Source of the DNA: UBA6821 sp044236545
GTDB lineage: Bacteria > Verrucomicrobiota > Verrucomicrobiia > Chthoniobacterales > UBA6821
Reading direction: 5' to 3'
Length of the DNA stretch: 27,432 nt
NCBI GenBank assembly: GCA_044236545.1
Contig: JBIIGI010000028.1
Span: 1-27,432 of the forward strand
Shown here: in pieces, positions 16,633-24,150 of the stretch
Layout: every line of letters begins with the position of its first letter
How positions within the stretch are numbered: the first letter of the stretch is position 1
The notes under the pieces: model-generated
Told to the model about the DNA's origin: nothing
What the model saw: the letters and a program-made list of their open reading frames with translations, nothing else
Database searches by the model: none
Program-made: the position numbers and the translations under genes

Positions 16633-17655
16633 CTACTTGACCGCTTCCAATGCAGCCTGAACCCTCTTGACAACAGGCTCGGGCAGGGTCACATAGCCGA
16701 GTTCGGGAGCCACGGACTGACCACGGGTGAGACCATAGGTGATGAACTCCTTGATCGCGGCGCCCTTGGCGGGGTCGGGATTGTTTTTTCTCACCAGCAT
16801 CCAGCTGAAGGAGGCAATGGGGTAATCCCCCGATCCCGCCGGATCGGTGATGAAGGCGCGAAAGTTCTCCGGCAGATTCACCGAGTCCAGCGTGGAGGCC
16901 CCGCTCTCAAGGGTGGGGATGATGTAGTTGCCCGCCCTGTTCTCCAGCGAGGCCATCGCGAGCTTGTTGTTCAACGCGTAGCCGTACTCGACATAACCGA
17001 TTGATCCCGGCGTCTGTTTGATCAACGCGGTCACACCCTCGTTCCCCTTGCCGGCGACTCCGACAGGCCAGGTGACCGACTTGCCGATGCCGACCTTGGA
17101 GATGAAGTCCTGGCTCACCGCCCCCAGGTGTGCGGTGAAAATGCCCGTGGTGCCGCTGCCATCGGAGCGGGTCACCACCGTGATGGGGAGCACAGGCAAC
17201 TTGACGCCGGGATTGACAGATGCGATGACCGGGTCATTCCAGGATGTCACCGTGCCGAGGAGAATGCCTACATAGGCGGCACGGGAGAGTTTCAGCCCCC
17301 CCTCGACGCCGGGGACGTTGTAGGCCAGAACGATCGTTCCCGCCGTCACCGGAAGCAGAATGACATTGCCGTCCGCCTTCGCGATCTCCGCGTCGCTCAT
17401 GGCCATGTCACTGGCCCCGAAATCGGTGACATTCTGGAGAAACTGCGTGACCCCCGCCCCGCTTCCCACCGACTGGTAGTTCACCTTGGTCTCCTTGTTG
17501 GCTTTCTGGAAATCAGATGCCCAGCGCATCATGATCGGCGCGGCAAAGGTGGATCCTGATCCGTTCACGGTTGTCGATGCCCCGACAGGCCTCGTGGTGG
17601 AGGCAAGCGCAGCAAGGGCAAGCAGAGCGCGGGTGATCATGGCTTGAAAGCTCAT
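16633..17655 (-). CDS. pstS: Phosphate-binding periplasmic protein PstS
   Basis: PstS captures inorganic phosphate in the periplasm and delivers it to PstCA. From ATG 17655 the protein has 340 residues with a Sec signal peptide (hydrophobic LLALAALAS, cleavage near VGA-ST). Mature family motifs are VNGSGSTFAAPIMMRW, YQSVGSGAGVTQFL, FGASDMAMSD and TRSDGSGTTGIFTAHL, which hold the residues equivalent to the phosphate-contacting Ser/Thr/Asp/Arg of E. coli PstS. There is no lipobox, so it should be soluble rather than lipid-anchored. It opens the pst operon. In the 120-bp gap to the upstream gene I see no convincing match to the enterobacterial Pho box or to sigma70 hexamers. Confidence 0.96.
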   Translation of the reverse strand: MSFQAMITRALLALAALASTTRPVGASTTVNGSGSTFAAPIMMRWASDFQKANKETKVNYQSVGSGAGVTQFLQNVTDFGASDMAMSDAEIAKADGNVILLPVTAGTIVLAYNVPGVEGGLKLSRAAYVGILLGTVTSWNDPVIASVNPGVKLPVLPITVVTRSDGSGTTGIFTAHLGAVSQDFISKVGIGKSVTWPVGVAGKGNEGVTALIKQTPGSIGYVEYGYALNNKLAMASLENRAGNYIIPTLESGASTLDSVNLPENFRAFITDPAGSGDYPIASFSWMLVRKNNPDPAKGAAIKEFITYGLTRGQSVAPELGYVTLPEPVVKRVQAALEAVK

Positions 17656-17775
17656 TGGACTGGGATGTGTATCTCTATTCACAAGGAATCGACCAAGAAA
17701 GATAAATGATTCGCCATGGCATCCATGCAATGAAGGGACATGTCGTTCCCGGCTCAGAATGAACGCTGAACCGGA

Positions 17776-18519
17776 TTACCGGCGCTCCAGCCACTTGCTG
17801 CTTCGGTAGCGGATTTCGGTCAGTTTTTCGGCCTCACTGACCAAGTGGGGCGATACCTCCATGAACTTGACGGTCCGACCCAGGGCAAGGGCCATTTCCG
17901 GCAATCCCTCCGGTTCTGAAAAGGCCGTCTCAACGCATTCCCCCCGCCTCACTCCCTGGAGGCTCCCCTGATAGAGTAGCGCTCCGGCGCTTCGGCGCTG
18001 CGCTCCACCCAGGATTTTTTTTTCGCCCAGAAGCAGATCATCACAAGCAGGTGCGGTGAAACAGGATGTTCCGGACCGGATCTCGGCCTGACCTGCCAAG
18101 CGGACTTCAGAACCCAGTTCTTTCGAAAGCCATGCCGCGATTGCTCCGTGGAGTTCCTTGTAAAAAAGCGCGGGAGAAATGGTAGCGGCGTATTCGGCCC
18201 GGGGTATCATGAGCGAAAAGGTCAGGTCCTTCCCGTGCTCCACCATCCCCCCACCCGTCCATCGGCGAACCGGCGGCAGATCGGGATAGGTCCTGCGGAC
18301 CTCCTCGATTTTTTGGAAATAGCCGAACGTGACGCTGGGAGCCGACCAGTTGTAGATCCGCAGGGTCGGCCTGGCGACCGAGCCCAGGAGCACCTCGTCG
18401 AGGGCCATCTGCATCGGTCCGTCATGCTTCCCGTGGGGCAAGATCAAATCCAGCGTTTCAAACACCCCGTCATTTTGACTGCTCGACCCGCAAGATCGCC
18501 ACACCTTTTTCTTCCCCAT
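17776..18519 (-). CDS. Lipoate-protein ligase / octanoyltransferase (LplA/LipM) family protein
   Basis: A member of the biotin/lipoate A/B ligase fold family, which attaches lipoyl or octanoyl groups to lysines of 2-oxo-acid dehydrogenase and GcvH proteins. Seen are MQMALDEVLL, WSAPSVTFGYFQ, the substrate loop RRWTGGGMVEHGKDLTFSL, and SCFTAPACDDLLLGEKKILGGAQRR followed by GALLYQGS. The Cys before Phe and the pattern around it recall octanoyltransferase LipM rather than E. coli LplA, so the exact reaction is undecided. The catalytic-type Lys lies in a run of nine A. ATG 18519 is only 28 bp from the parB start; GTG 18465 (V19) would begin closer to the conserved region and leave room for promoters. 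Confidence 0.85.
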   Translation of the reverse strand: MGKKKVWRSCGSSSQNDGVFETLDLILPHGKHDGPMQMALDEVLLGSVARPTLRIYNWSAPSVTFGYFQKIEEVRRTYPDLPPVRRWTGGGMVEHGKDLTFSLMIPRAEYAATISPALFYKELHGAIAAWLSKELGSEVRLAGQAEIRSGTSCFTAPACDDLLLGEKKILGGAQRRSAGALLYQGSLQGVRRGECVETAFSEPEGLPEMALALGRTVKFMEVSPHLVSEAEKLTEIRYRSSKWLERR

Positions 18520-18547
18520 GGATCGGTGGCTGCTCTAGGCTCCACCA

Positions 18548-19471
18548 ATGGCAAAGTCTGAGATCGGAAACGGCGTCAAGGCGGGCCTGGGGAAGGGATT
18601 GGGCAAGGGCCTCGGCGCCCTCATCAACAGCCGCGTTTCCGCACCCGTGCCCTCGGAGGAACTGGGGGAGCGCATCCAGCAGATCCGCCTCGACCAGATC
18701 GTCCCGAGCCCACTCCAGCCCCGCACCGAGTTCCGCGACGACCAACTGCGCGACCTCGTCGATTCGATCCGCGAGCGGGGGATCATCCAGCCGCTCATTG
18801 TCCGTCTCGCCGCGGGGAAATACGAACTCATTGCCGGAGAGCGACGTATGCGCGCCTCGATGGTGGTCGGCCTGACCGAGGCACCGGTCATTGTCCGCAC
18901 GGCGAGCGATCAGGAAGTCCTCGAACTGGCCCTGATCGAGAACCTCCAGCGCGAGGGGCTCAACCCCATCGAGGAGGCCGCAGCCTACCTCAGGCTCTCA
19001 AAGGAATTCCGCCTCACCCAGGAGGAGATCTGCAAACGAGTCGGCAAGAGCCGTCCCGCGGTGGCCAATGCCATGCGCCTCATGGAACTCGACGGCGAGG
19101 TGCAGTCCCACCTCACGCAGGGACGACTGACGGTCGGCCATGCCAAGGTCCTCCTTGCGATCAAGGATCATGCGGAGCAGCGCCTTCTTGCGGAGAAACT
19201 GATCCGCAGCAACGCATCCGTCCGCGACGCGGAGCAGTTCGTGGCATCCCATCTCGAGGGCACCAAACCCCGCAAACCCGGTGGCAAAGGCGGCCGCAAG
19301 CCCGCCGAACTCCCCCCTGCCCTCAAGCATCTGGAGAACAAGCTCCAGCACCGCTTTTCAACCCGCGTGATCCTCCAACACGCAGAGAAGAAGGGGCATA
19401 TCGCCATCGAGTATTACGGCTCGGACGATCTCCACCGCCTTCTCGGCGAGTTCGGAATCTCGTCGGACTGA
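18548..19471 (+). CDS. parB: Chromosome-partitioning protein ParB
   Basis: ParB is a CTP-dependent DNA clamp that loads at parS sites near the origin and works with ParA and SMC in chromosome segregation. The N-terminal GLGKGLGKGLGALI (13-26) is the typical ParA-interaction/start region. The ParB/Srx domain has QPRTEF, the nucleotide-binding GERRMRA (97-103) and ENLQRE (131-136). A helix-turn-helix covers about 157-180 (LTQEEICKRVGKSRPAVANAMRL). A basic linker (239-252) precedes the dimerisation domain (about 257-305). At 307 residues it is of normal length. No parA is adjacent and no full parS was seen. The desaturase begins 16 bp after its stop. Confidence 0.96.
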   Translation: MAKSEIGNGVKAGLGKGLGKGLGALINSRVSAPVPSEELGERIQQIRLDQIVPSPLQPRTEFRDDQLRDLVDSIRERGIIQPLIVRLAAGKYELIAGERRMRASMVVGLTEAPVIVRTASDQEVLELALIENLQREGLNPIEEAAAYLRLSKEFRLTQEEICKRVGKSRPAVANAMRLMELDGEVQSHLTQGRLTVGHAKVLLAIKDHAEQRLLAEKLIRSNASVRDAEQFVASHLEGTKPRKPGGKGGRKPAELPPALKHLENKLQHRFSTRVILQHAEKKGHIAIEYYGSDDLHRLLGEFGISSD

Positions 19472-19487
19472 TCCTCCGGCCCGTACA

Positions 19488-20441
19488 ATGAGCATCCTCT
19501 CACCGCTGATCCGCGCGATCGACTCGGATCATTTCCCTCTGGGGCTCGAGCAGACGCGTGCGCTGCCGGAGAAAATGGAGTGGGGAAAGGTCCTTCCCTT
19601 CGCGGTCCTGCACCTCGGCTGCCTGGGTGTGATCTGGGTCGGATGGAGTCCGGTGGCCGTCATGACCTGCGCGCTGCTCTACCTTGTGCGGATGTTCTTC
19701 ATCACCGGCATCTATCACCGCTACTTCTGCCACAAAGCGTACAAGACAAGCCGCCACGTCCAGTTCCTCTTCGCCCTCCTCGGCCTGCTCTGCGTCCAGC
19801 GCGGCGCCCTCTGGTGGGCCGCCGTCCACCGCCATCATCATGCCCATTCGGACGAGGAGGTCGATGTCCACTCCCCCAGGCAGAAAGGCTTCCTGTGGGC
19901 CCACATCGGCTGGATGACGAGCAGCCGCAACTTCCCGACCGACTACAGACTCATTCCCGATCTGGCCAAGTTCCCCGAATTGGTCTTTCTCAACCGCTTC
20001 GACCTGATCGGCCCCCTGCTCCTTGCCTTCCTCACCTACGGACTCGGAGCCCTACTCGGAGCTTTCTATCCCAGCCTCCACACCTCCGGACTCCAGATGC
20101 TTGTCTGGGGCGGCTTCATCAGCACGGTACTACTCTTTCACGGCACCTGCTGCATCAACTCGATGGCCCATGTCTGGGGCAAGCCCCGCTACGACACCGG
20201 AGACGACAGCCGCAACAGCTTCCTCCTGGCGCTCATCACCCTCGGCGAGGGGTGGCACAACAACCATCACCGCTACCAGTCGGCTGCGCGTCAGGGCTTT
20301 TACTGGTGGGAGATCGACCCGACCTACTACACGCTCCGCCTTCTTGACCTCCTCGGCGTGATCAGCGATCTCAAACGCGTTCCCGAGAGCATCTACGCGG
20401 AGGGAAAGGAGTCAAAAAAGGGGGCGCCTCGGGACCATTGA
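19488..20441 (+). CDS. Membrane fatty acid desaturase (acyl-CoA/acyl-lipid delta-9 type)
   Basis: An integral-membrane di-iron desaturase that introduces a cis double bond into acyl chains to adjust membrane fluidity. The three histidine boxes are HRYFCH (77-82), HRHHH (114-118) and HNNHH (257-261, within GEGWHNNHHRYQ), matching the stearoyl-CoA desaturase-like family. Hydrophobic segments at about 36-75, 92-112, 172-195 and 203-222 form the membrane core. FLWAHIGWM and GKPRYDTGDDSRNS are further family segments. The 317-residue length is normal. Acyl-CoA and acyl-lipid substrates cannot be separated from sequence alone. The 16-bp gap after parB suggests they may share a transcript. Confidence 0.93.
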   Translation: MSILSPLIRAIDSDHFPLGLEQTRALPEKMEWGKVLPFAVLHLGCLGVIWVGWSPVAVMTCALLYLVRMFFITGIYHRYFCHKAYKTSRHVQFLFALLGLLCVQRGALWWAAVHRHHHAHSDEEVDVHSPRQKGFLWAHIGWMTSSRNFPTDYRLIPDLAKFPELVFLNRFDLIGPLLLAFLTYGLGALLGAFYPSLHTSGLQMLVWGGFISTVLLFHGTCCINSMAHVWGKPRYDTGDDSRNSFLLALITLGEGWHNNHHRYQSAARQGFYWWEIDPTYYTLRLLDLLGVISDLKRVPESIYAEGKESKKGAPRDH

Positions 20442-20528
20442 TCTGCTCCCAGCATTCCAGCGGGACTGGCCCTGTTACCACTTGCCTACCGGTTTCTTTA
20501 TGTTATTTGATTTAAACACCCCCCTATC

Positions 20529-21632
20529 ATGAACTTGAAAAATCCTCGCTGTTTCAGTCATCTTGCATCGTTTTTTTGTTGTTTCCTGAGCTTTGCCGCG
20601 GCGGCTCATGCCGGAGGCCTCACACTCACGGCCTCGGGTCAGGGACTTTTCAGCCTGAGCAGCGGATCGACAGGGGCGGCCGAACTCAGCGGCATTACCT
20701 ACGCAGGCGGCACCTCCTACTATGCGGTGGGAGACAATGGCGTTAAATCAATCTGGCAGCTCAGCATAGCGATCAACTCCACGAACGGCCGGATCACCTC
20801 GGGCAGCGTGACCGGAGCCATCAGCGCTCCCGGCATGGGCACCGATTCGGAAGGGATCGCCCTCAGGCCCGGAGCAAACAGCGTCTGGATATCCGATGAA
20901 GTCGCCTCAACCATCACAGAGTTCAGTCTTTCCACAGGGTCGACGCTTGGTTCAGTCACGGTTCCGACGATTTACAAGCCCAGCAACGTCCAAAACAACA
21001 TGGGCTTGGAATCACTAAGCTACGGGGCGGGTAAGCTTTGGACAGCAAATGAGGAGGCGCTGGTTCCCGACGGATCCATCTCCACCACCTCGGCGGGAAG
21101 CTGGGTCAGGCTCCAGCAGTTCGGGGGGGCAAATTTCTCGGCATTGGGCCAATGGGCCTACCGCACGGATTCTATTTCCGGTACTCCCACTTTTGGGGCA
21201 GGCTCCATAAGAAGCGGTCTCGTCGATCTGCTGGCCCTGCCGACGGGCGGAGTTCTGGCTCTGGAGCGCGAATTAGGTGGGGCATCTTTCCTTCCGGATT
21301 TCCGCTCCCGGATTTACGAGCTCGATTTCACCGGATCCACCGATGTCACGAATTTTTCGAGCCTGAATGCAGGCGGATTTACCTCTGTGGGCAAGACACT
21401 GCTCTGGCAGGGCGACTTCGCCTCCACCAATTTCGAGGGCATGACCCTCGGACCGGAACTCGACAACGGTGCATACAGCCTGCTGTTGATTTCAGACAAC
21501 GGGAGCGGTGCCAGCGGTCAGCGGCAGGATCTCTACAGTTTCACCCTGCAGGGTGTTCCCGAACCCTCGACCATCCTCCTCTCCATGGCAGGAATCGCCG
21601 CCATCTGCTTGCTGCGCCGGCGTAAGGCCTGA
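20529..21632 (+). CDS. Secreted PEP-CTERM protein with phytase-like esterase domain
   Basis: An exported 367-residue protein. The N-terminal signal peptide ends near AAAAHA-G (about residue 28). The body resembles the 'esterase-like activity of phytase' beta-propeller family: ELSGITYAGG, YYAVGDNG, DSEGIALRPGANSVWISDE, MGLESLSYGAGKLWTANEE and NFEGMTLGPE repeat the SGI/EGI/EGM-type strands. Residues 343-367 are a classical PEP-CTERM sorting signal: VPEPS, a hydrophobic stretch and RRRKA. An exosortase would cleave it at the membrane; none is encoded in the window. The coding sequence is richer in Ser/Gly/Thr than its neighbours. The 87-bp upstream gap is AT-richer and probably holds its promoter. 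The true substrate is unknown. Confidence 0.88.
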   Translation: MNLKNPRCFSHLASFFCCFLSFAAAAHAGGLTLTASGQGLFSLSSGSTGAAELSGITYAGGTSYYAVGDNGVKSIWQLSIAINSTNGRITSGSVTGAISAPGMGTDSEGIALRPGANSVWISDEVASTITEFSLSTGSTLGSVTVPTIYKPSNVQNNMGLESLSYGAGKLWTANEEALVPDGSISTTSAGSWVRLQQFGGANFSALGQWAYRTDSISGTPTFGAGSIRSGLVDLLALPTGGVLALERELGGASFLPDFRSRIYELDFTGSTDVTNFSSLNAGGFTSVGKTLLWQGDFASTNFEGMTLGPELDNGAYSLLLISDNGSGASGQRQDLYSFTLQGVPEPSTILLSMAGIAAICLLRRRKA

Positions 21633-21641
21633 TCGCAGAGA

Positions 21642-22418
21642 CTACCAATACCTCGGTTCGTCTCCGATCGAGGGAATCAGGCGATGCCGGGTGAGCAGTT
21701 CACCGAAGAGCCTCATCCCCCGCTTCTCCTCCTCCCCGAGCTCATAGCGGATCCATCCTCCCAGGTAGCGCTTGGCAAACTCCGGATCCTCCGTTCGGAG
21801 AGCGATCTCCCCGAGGGCCGCGACGCCCCGTCGCTTGGCCATGCGAAGGATCCCGGCGACACGCTCTCTGGCTGAGTAGTCCGGGTTCAGTGCCCAGAGA
21901 GCGTAGACAAAGGGTAGTCCCGTCGAGCGGAACCACTCACCGCCGAGATCAAGGAGTTGCACTCCGGCGGCCTCACGGCTTTTCCTGAACGAGATGGCGG
22001 GATCCCCGATCAGCAGCGAGGGAAGAGCGATATCCTCCCCTCCCGCATCGCTCACATACTCGGCTCCGATCCCATGGAACTCTTCCAGCACGATCCGGAG
22101 CAAGGCATTGGAGGTGTGGGAGGAGGGATCAAGGCGCACCCTCCGGATCGCCTTCAATTCACCCGTGTAAGCCAGGATCACGCTATGGACATCACCTCGG
22201 GAACCGATGGCCGCACCATCGACCACTTCGGAGCGCGGCATCGAGATCACATCGACCGAGGAGAGAAGCGCCGCATCCAACTCACCTGCCTGAAACACAT
22301 CATGTAGCCGTGCCGGAACAAGTTCCCTGACAGCATAGGGAATCCCCTCCAGAAGGGGACGGGCATTCAGATAGGGAACACACCCGATCCGGGCGGTTTC
22401 GGCGGCGTGCTCCCTCAC
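21642..22418 (-). CDS. mqnA: Chorismate dehydratase (futalosine menaquinone pathway)
   Basis: MqnA dehydrates chorismate to 3-[(1-carboxyvinyl)oxy]benzoate, the first committed step of the futalosine route to menaquinone. The 258-residue protein has a periplasmic-binding-protein-like fold. Family segments are RIGCVPYLNARPL, DAALLSSVDV, SRGDVHSVIL, LDPSSHTSNALLRIVL, PSLLIGDPAI and LGGEWFRSTGLPFVYALW. The start is GTG 22418, overlapping the mqnE stop by 4 nt (GTGA), so the two are probably translationally coupled. Its stop lies 9 bp from the convergent PEP-CTERM gene. mqnB, mqnC and mqnD are not in this window. Confidence 0.94.
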   Translation of the reverse strand: MREHAAETARIGCVPYLNARPLLEGIPYAVRELVPARLHDVFQAGELDAALLSSVDVISMPRSEVVDGAAIGSRGDVHSVILAYTGELKAIRRVRLDPSSHTSNALLRIVLEEFHGIGAEYVSDAGGEDIALPSLLIGDPAISFRKSREAAGVQLLDLGGEWFRSTGLPFVYALWALNPDYSARERVAGILRMAKRRGVAALGEIALRTEDPEFAKRYLGGWIRYELGEEEKRGMRLFGELLTRHRLIPSIGDEPRYW

Positions 22419-23572
22419 GCCGGGAGCACGGCTGGCACGGGGTCGGCATGTCCGTGGGACGCTCTCCCAGGCATGGTCGAGCCAATCCGCTCATAGAAGG
22501 TATTCCTCTGCATCGGATCCCTGCCCGCCTCACGGATTGCCTTCTCCATTGCCTCGATGGTCTGGCGCTGCGGGGTCTTCGCACCGGCCATATGGAAGAT
22601 CTTCTCCTCCTGGATCGTGCCGTGCAGGTCGTCGATTCCGTAGTTCAGCGCAATGGAGGCGAGCGGCAGGCCGAGGCTGATCCAGTAAGCAGTGATGTGA
22701 TCAAAGTTATCCAGCATCAGGCGCGAGATCGCCAGATTCTTGAGTTCATCCGTGGAGCAGGCGGGTCGGATGTGGGCGAGTTCCGTGGTCTCGGGGACGA
22801 AGGCGAAGGGTATGAAGGCCGTGAATCCCCGCGTCTCGTCCTGAAGTTCCCGGAGCCTGAGAAGATGGTCGATGCGGTGCTCGGCCGTCTCGACGTGACC
22901 GTAGAGCATGGTGGCGGTGCTTCTCTGACCCATCAGGTGCCAGGTGCGGTGCACGTCAAGCCACTCCTCTGCCGTCTCTTTGCCGCGGCAGATGATGTCG
23001 CGGACACCCGCGTCGAAAATTTCCGCACCCCCGCCCGTGAGGGCGTTCAGGCCGGCTTCGCGCAAGGTTTCCAATGTCTCCCGGAGAGGCTTCTTGAAGA
23101 CGCGATCGGAGAGGTGCCGGATCTCGATTGCCGTGAAAGCCTTGAGGTGGATGCCGGGGGCGGCGGCCCTCATCGCCCGGAGCAGATCCAGATACCATGA
23201 GGCGGGGAGCGTCGGGTGCAACCCCCCCACCATGTGGATCTCGGTGGCACCATTCTCCCAGGCCTCGCGGGTCTTGGCGGCAACTTCGGGAATGGCCATC
23301 TCAAAGGCATGATCATCGCGCTTCTTCGCGCTGAAGGCGCAGAACTGACAACTCAGGATGCAGACATTGGAGTAGTTGACGTAGCGGTTGAACACATAGG
23401 TCGCCACGTTGCCGTTCTTCCGTTCGCGCACGATATTGGCGAGATACCCCAGCCCGTTGAGATCGCGGGAGGCGTAGAGCGAAAGCCCCTCATCGCGCGT
23501 GAGACGCTCCCCGGCCCCTACCTTCTCAAGGATCGGCAGGAGCACGGGATCCATCAGGCGAGTGTTCATCAT
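22415..23572 (-). CDS. mqnE: Aminofutalosine synthase (radical SAM)
   Basis: MqnE uses SAM radical chemistry to join the MqnA product to adenosine, giving 6-amino-6-deoxyfutalosine. The radical SAM cluster motif CxxxCxxC is C71-C75-C78 (CILSCQFCAF). MqnE-type segments are GERLTRDEGLSLY, NVATYVFNRYVNYSNVC, ATEIHMVGGLHPTLP, LKAFTAIEI, GGGAEIF, ATMLYGHVETAEHR and LRELQDETRGFTAFIP. GGLHP and the overall pattern favour MqnE over the related cyclase MqnC, which has a GGLNP-type motif. ATG 23572 has AGGT a few bases upstream; the adjacent ATG 23569 is an alternative. mqnA overlaps its end. Upstream lies the repeat-rich intergenic region. Confidence 0.95.
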   Translation of the reverse strand: MMNTRLMDPVLLPILEKVGAGERLTRDEGLSLYASRDLNGLGYLANIVRERKNGNVATYVFNRYVNYSNVCILSCQFCAFSAKKRDDHAFEMAIPEVAAKTREAWENGATEIHMVGGLHPTLPASWYLDLLRAMRAAAPGIHLKAFTAIEIRHLSDRVFKKPLRETLETLREAGLNALTGGGAEIFDAGVRDIICRGKETAEEWLDVHRTWHLMGQRSTATMLYGHVETAEHRIDHLLRLRELQDETRGFTAFIPFAFVPETTELAHIRPACSTDELKNLAISRLMLDNFDHITAYWISLGLPLASIALNYGIDDLHGTIQEEKIFHMAGAKTPQRQTIEAMEKAIREAGRDPMQRNTFYERIGSTMPGRASHGHADPVPAVLPA

Positions 23573-23655
23573 GGTAACCTAATACGGACGGGGATGCCAA
23601 AAAAGCCGAATCATCGGGAAGTAAAACCGATAACTCATCACCCCTGCGGTTACTT

Positions 23656-24077
23656 CAACCCGGATTTTGCAATAGAACGACATCAATAGGTTAGGTGTGG
23701 ATGGTTTACCCGGATGCTGGGGCCTCAGGGAGTTAAAAACGTTGAAGCGATAAAAGGGTTACAAGGGACTGAATTGGAAACCTTGATTCGACTCTTCGGT
23801 ACATACTGATGCAAGGAGTTCTCTGAATTCGATATCTCGATTATCAGATCAGGGTTGTTTTGATCCACTTTGACGCCACTTGCCTCCCAGCAAGCGGTGG
23901 CGCCCTTTGGGTCCTCCCGCAGTCGCGGGACGGGATCTTCCGCGGCTCTTCCAGAGCCTTGGTTGTAACGCTTCAACTTTGCTAGCCCGGCCTCGGCCTG
24001 ACGGCCTGCGTTACGGCTAACTTTTTTAACCCCTTCCCCGCTTCCGGAATCCTGTCCCTAATGCATATTCCGGGTTC
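23656..24077. repeat. Putative MITE/REP-like element with imperfect terminal inverted repeats
   Basis: The 20 bases at 23656-23675 (core AACCCGGA..TGCA.TAG) match the reverse complement of 24058-24077 at 16 of 20 positions. A second nested pair lies inside: 23728-23744 (GGGAGTTAAAAACGTT region) against the complement of 24019-24033. A further perfect 9-bp pair is GTTGAAGCG (23741-23749) and CGCTTCAAC (23969-23977). The tetranucleotide TTCA occurs at both outer edges (23654-23657 and 24075-24078) and could be a target duplication, although it partly belongs to the repeats. No transposase is encoded. The layout fits a small non-autonomous element; a structured RNA is an alternative. Confidence 0.5.
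23874..24014. repeat. Cluster of strong hairpins inside the element
   Basis: Four stems follow each other. 23874-23902: CGCCACTTGC pairs with the GCAA and GTGGCG parts of the right arm, with a 3-nt bulge. 23916-23929: CCCGC-agtc-GCGGG. 23944-23958: GGCTCT-tcc-AGAGCC. 23965-24014: GTAACGC with GCGTTAC, enclosing a GGCC-rich loop. Just beyond, at 24044-24050 and 24067-24073, CCGGAAT pairs with ATTCCGG. The density of stems exceeds anything else in the window. Confidence 0.6.
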
Positions 24078-24150
24078 AGCCTGAAACGTCAATTTCTCTC
24101 CAGCCTTCCGGTGCCCTTGGATTCTTGCCGATTTTTTTCACCCGGTCGAA

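Larger units (their letters stand above)
23573..24150. other. 578-bp intergenic region holding an inverted-repeat-bounded element
   Basis: This is the only gap over 300 bp. It lies between the mqnE start and the lptE stop. The left third is visibly AT-richer than the surrounding genes and the right half is full of hairpins. An 83-codon minus-strand frame (23976-23725, TTG start, no ribosome site) crosses it, but I do not recognise it and doubt it is a gene. The mqnE promoter should lie in the first 85 bp or within the element. A weak 4-bp stem followed by six T on the minus strand (23617-23599) is not convincing as a terminator. Confidence 0.6.

Noticed and set aside
17656..17775. Pho box upstream of pstS
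   Set aside because: No pair of TGTCA-like repeats at the proper spacing was found; a lineage-specific box cannot be excluded.
18056..18063. GTGAAACA, half of a parS site near parB
   Set aside because: The palindromic partner TGTTTCAC is missing; a similar lone half at 27235-27242 shows such halves occur by chance.
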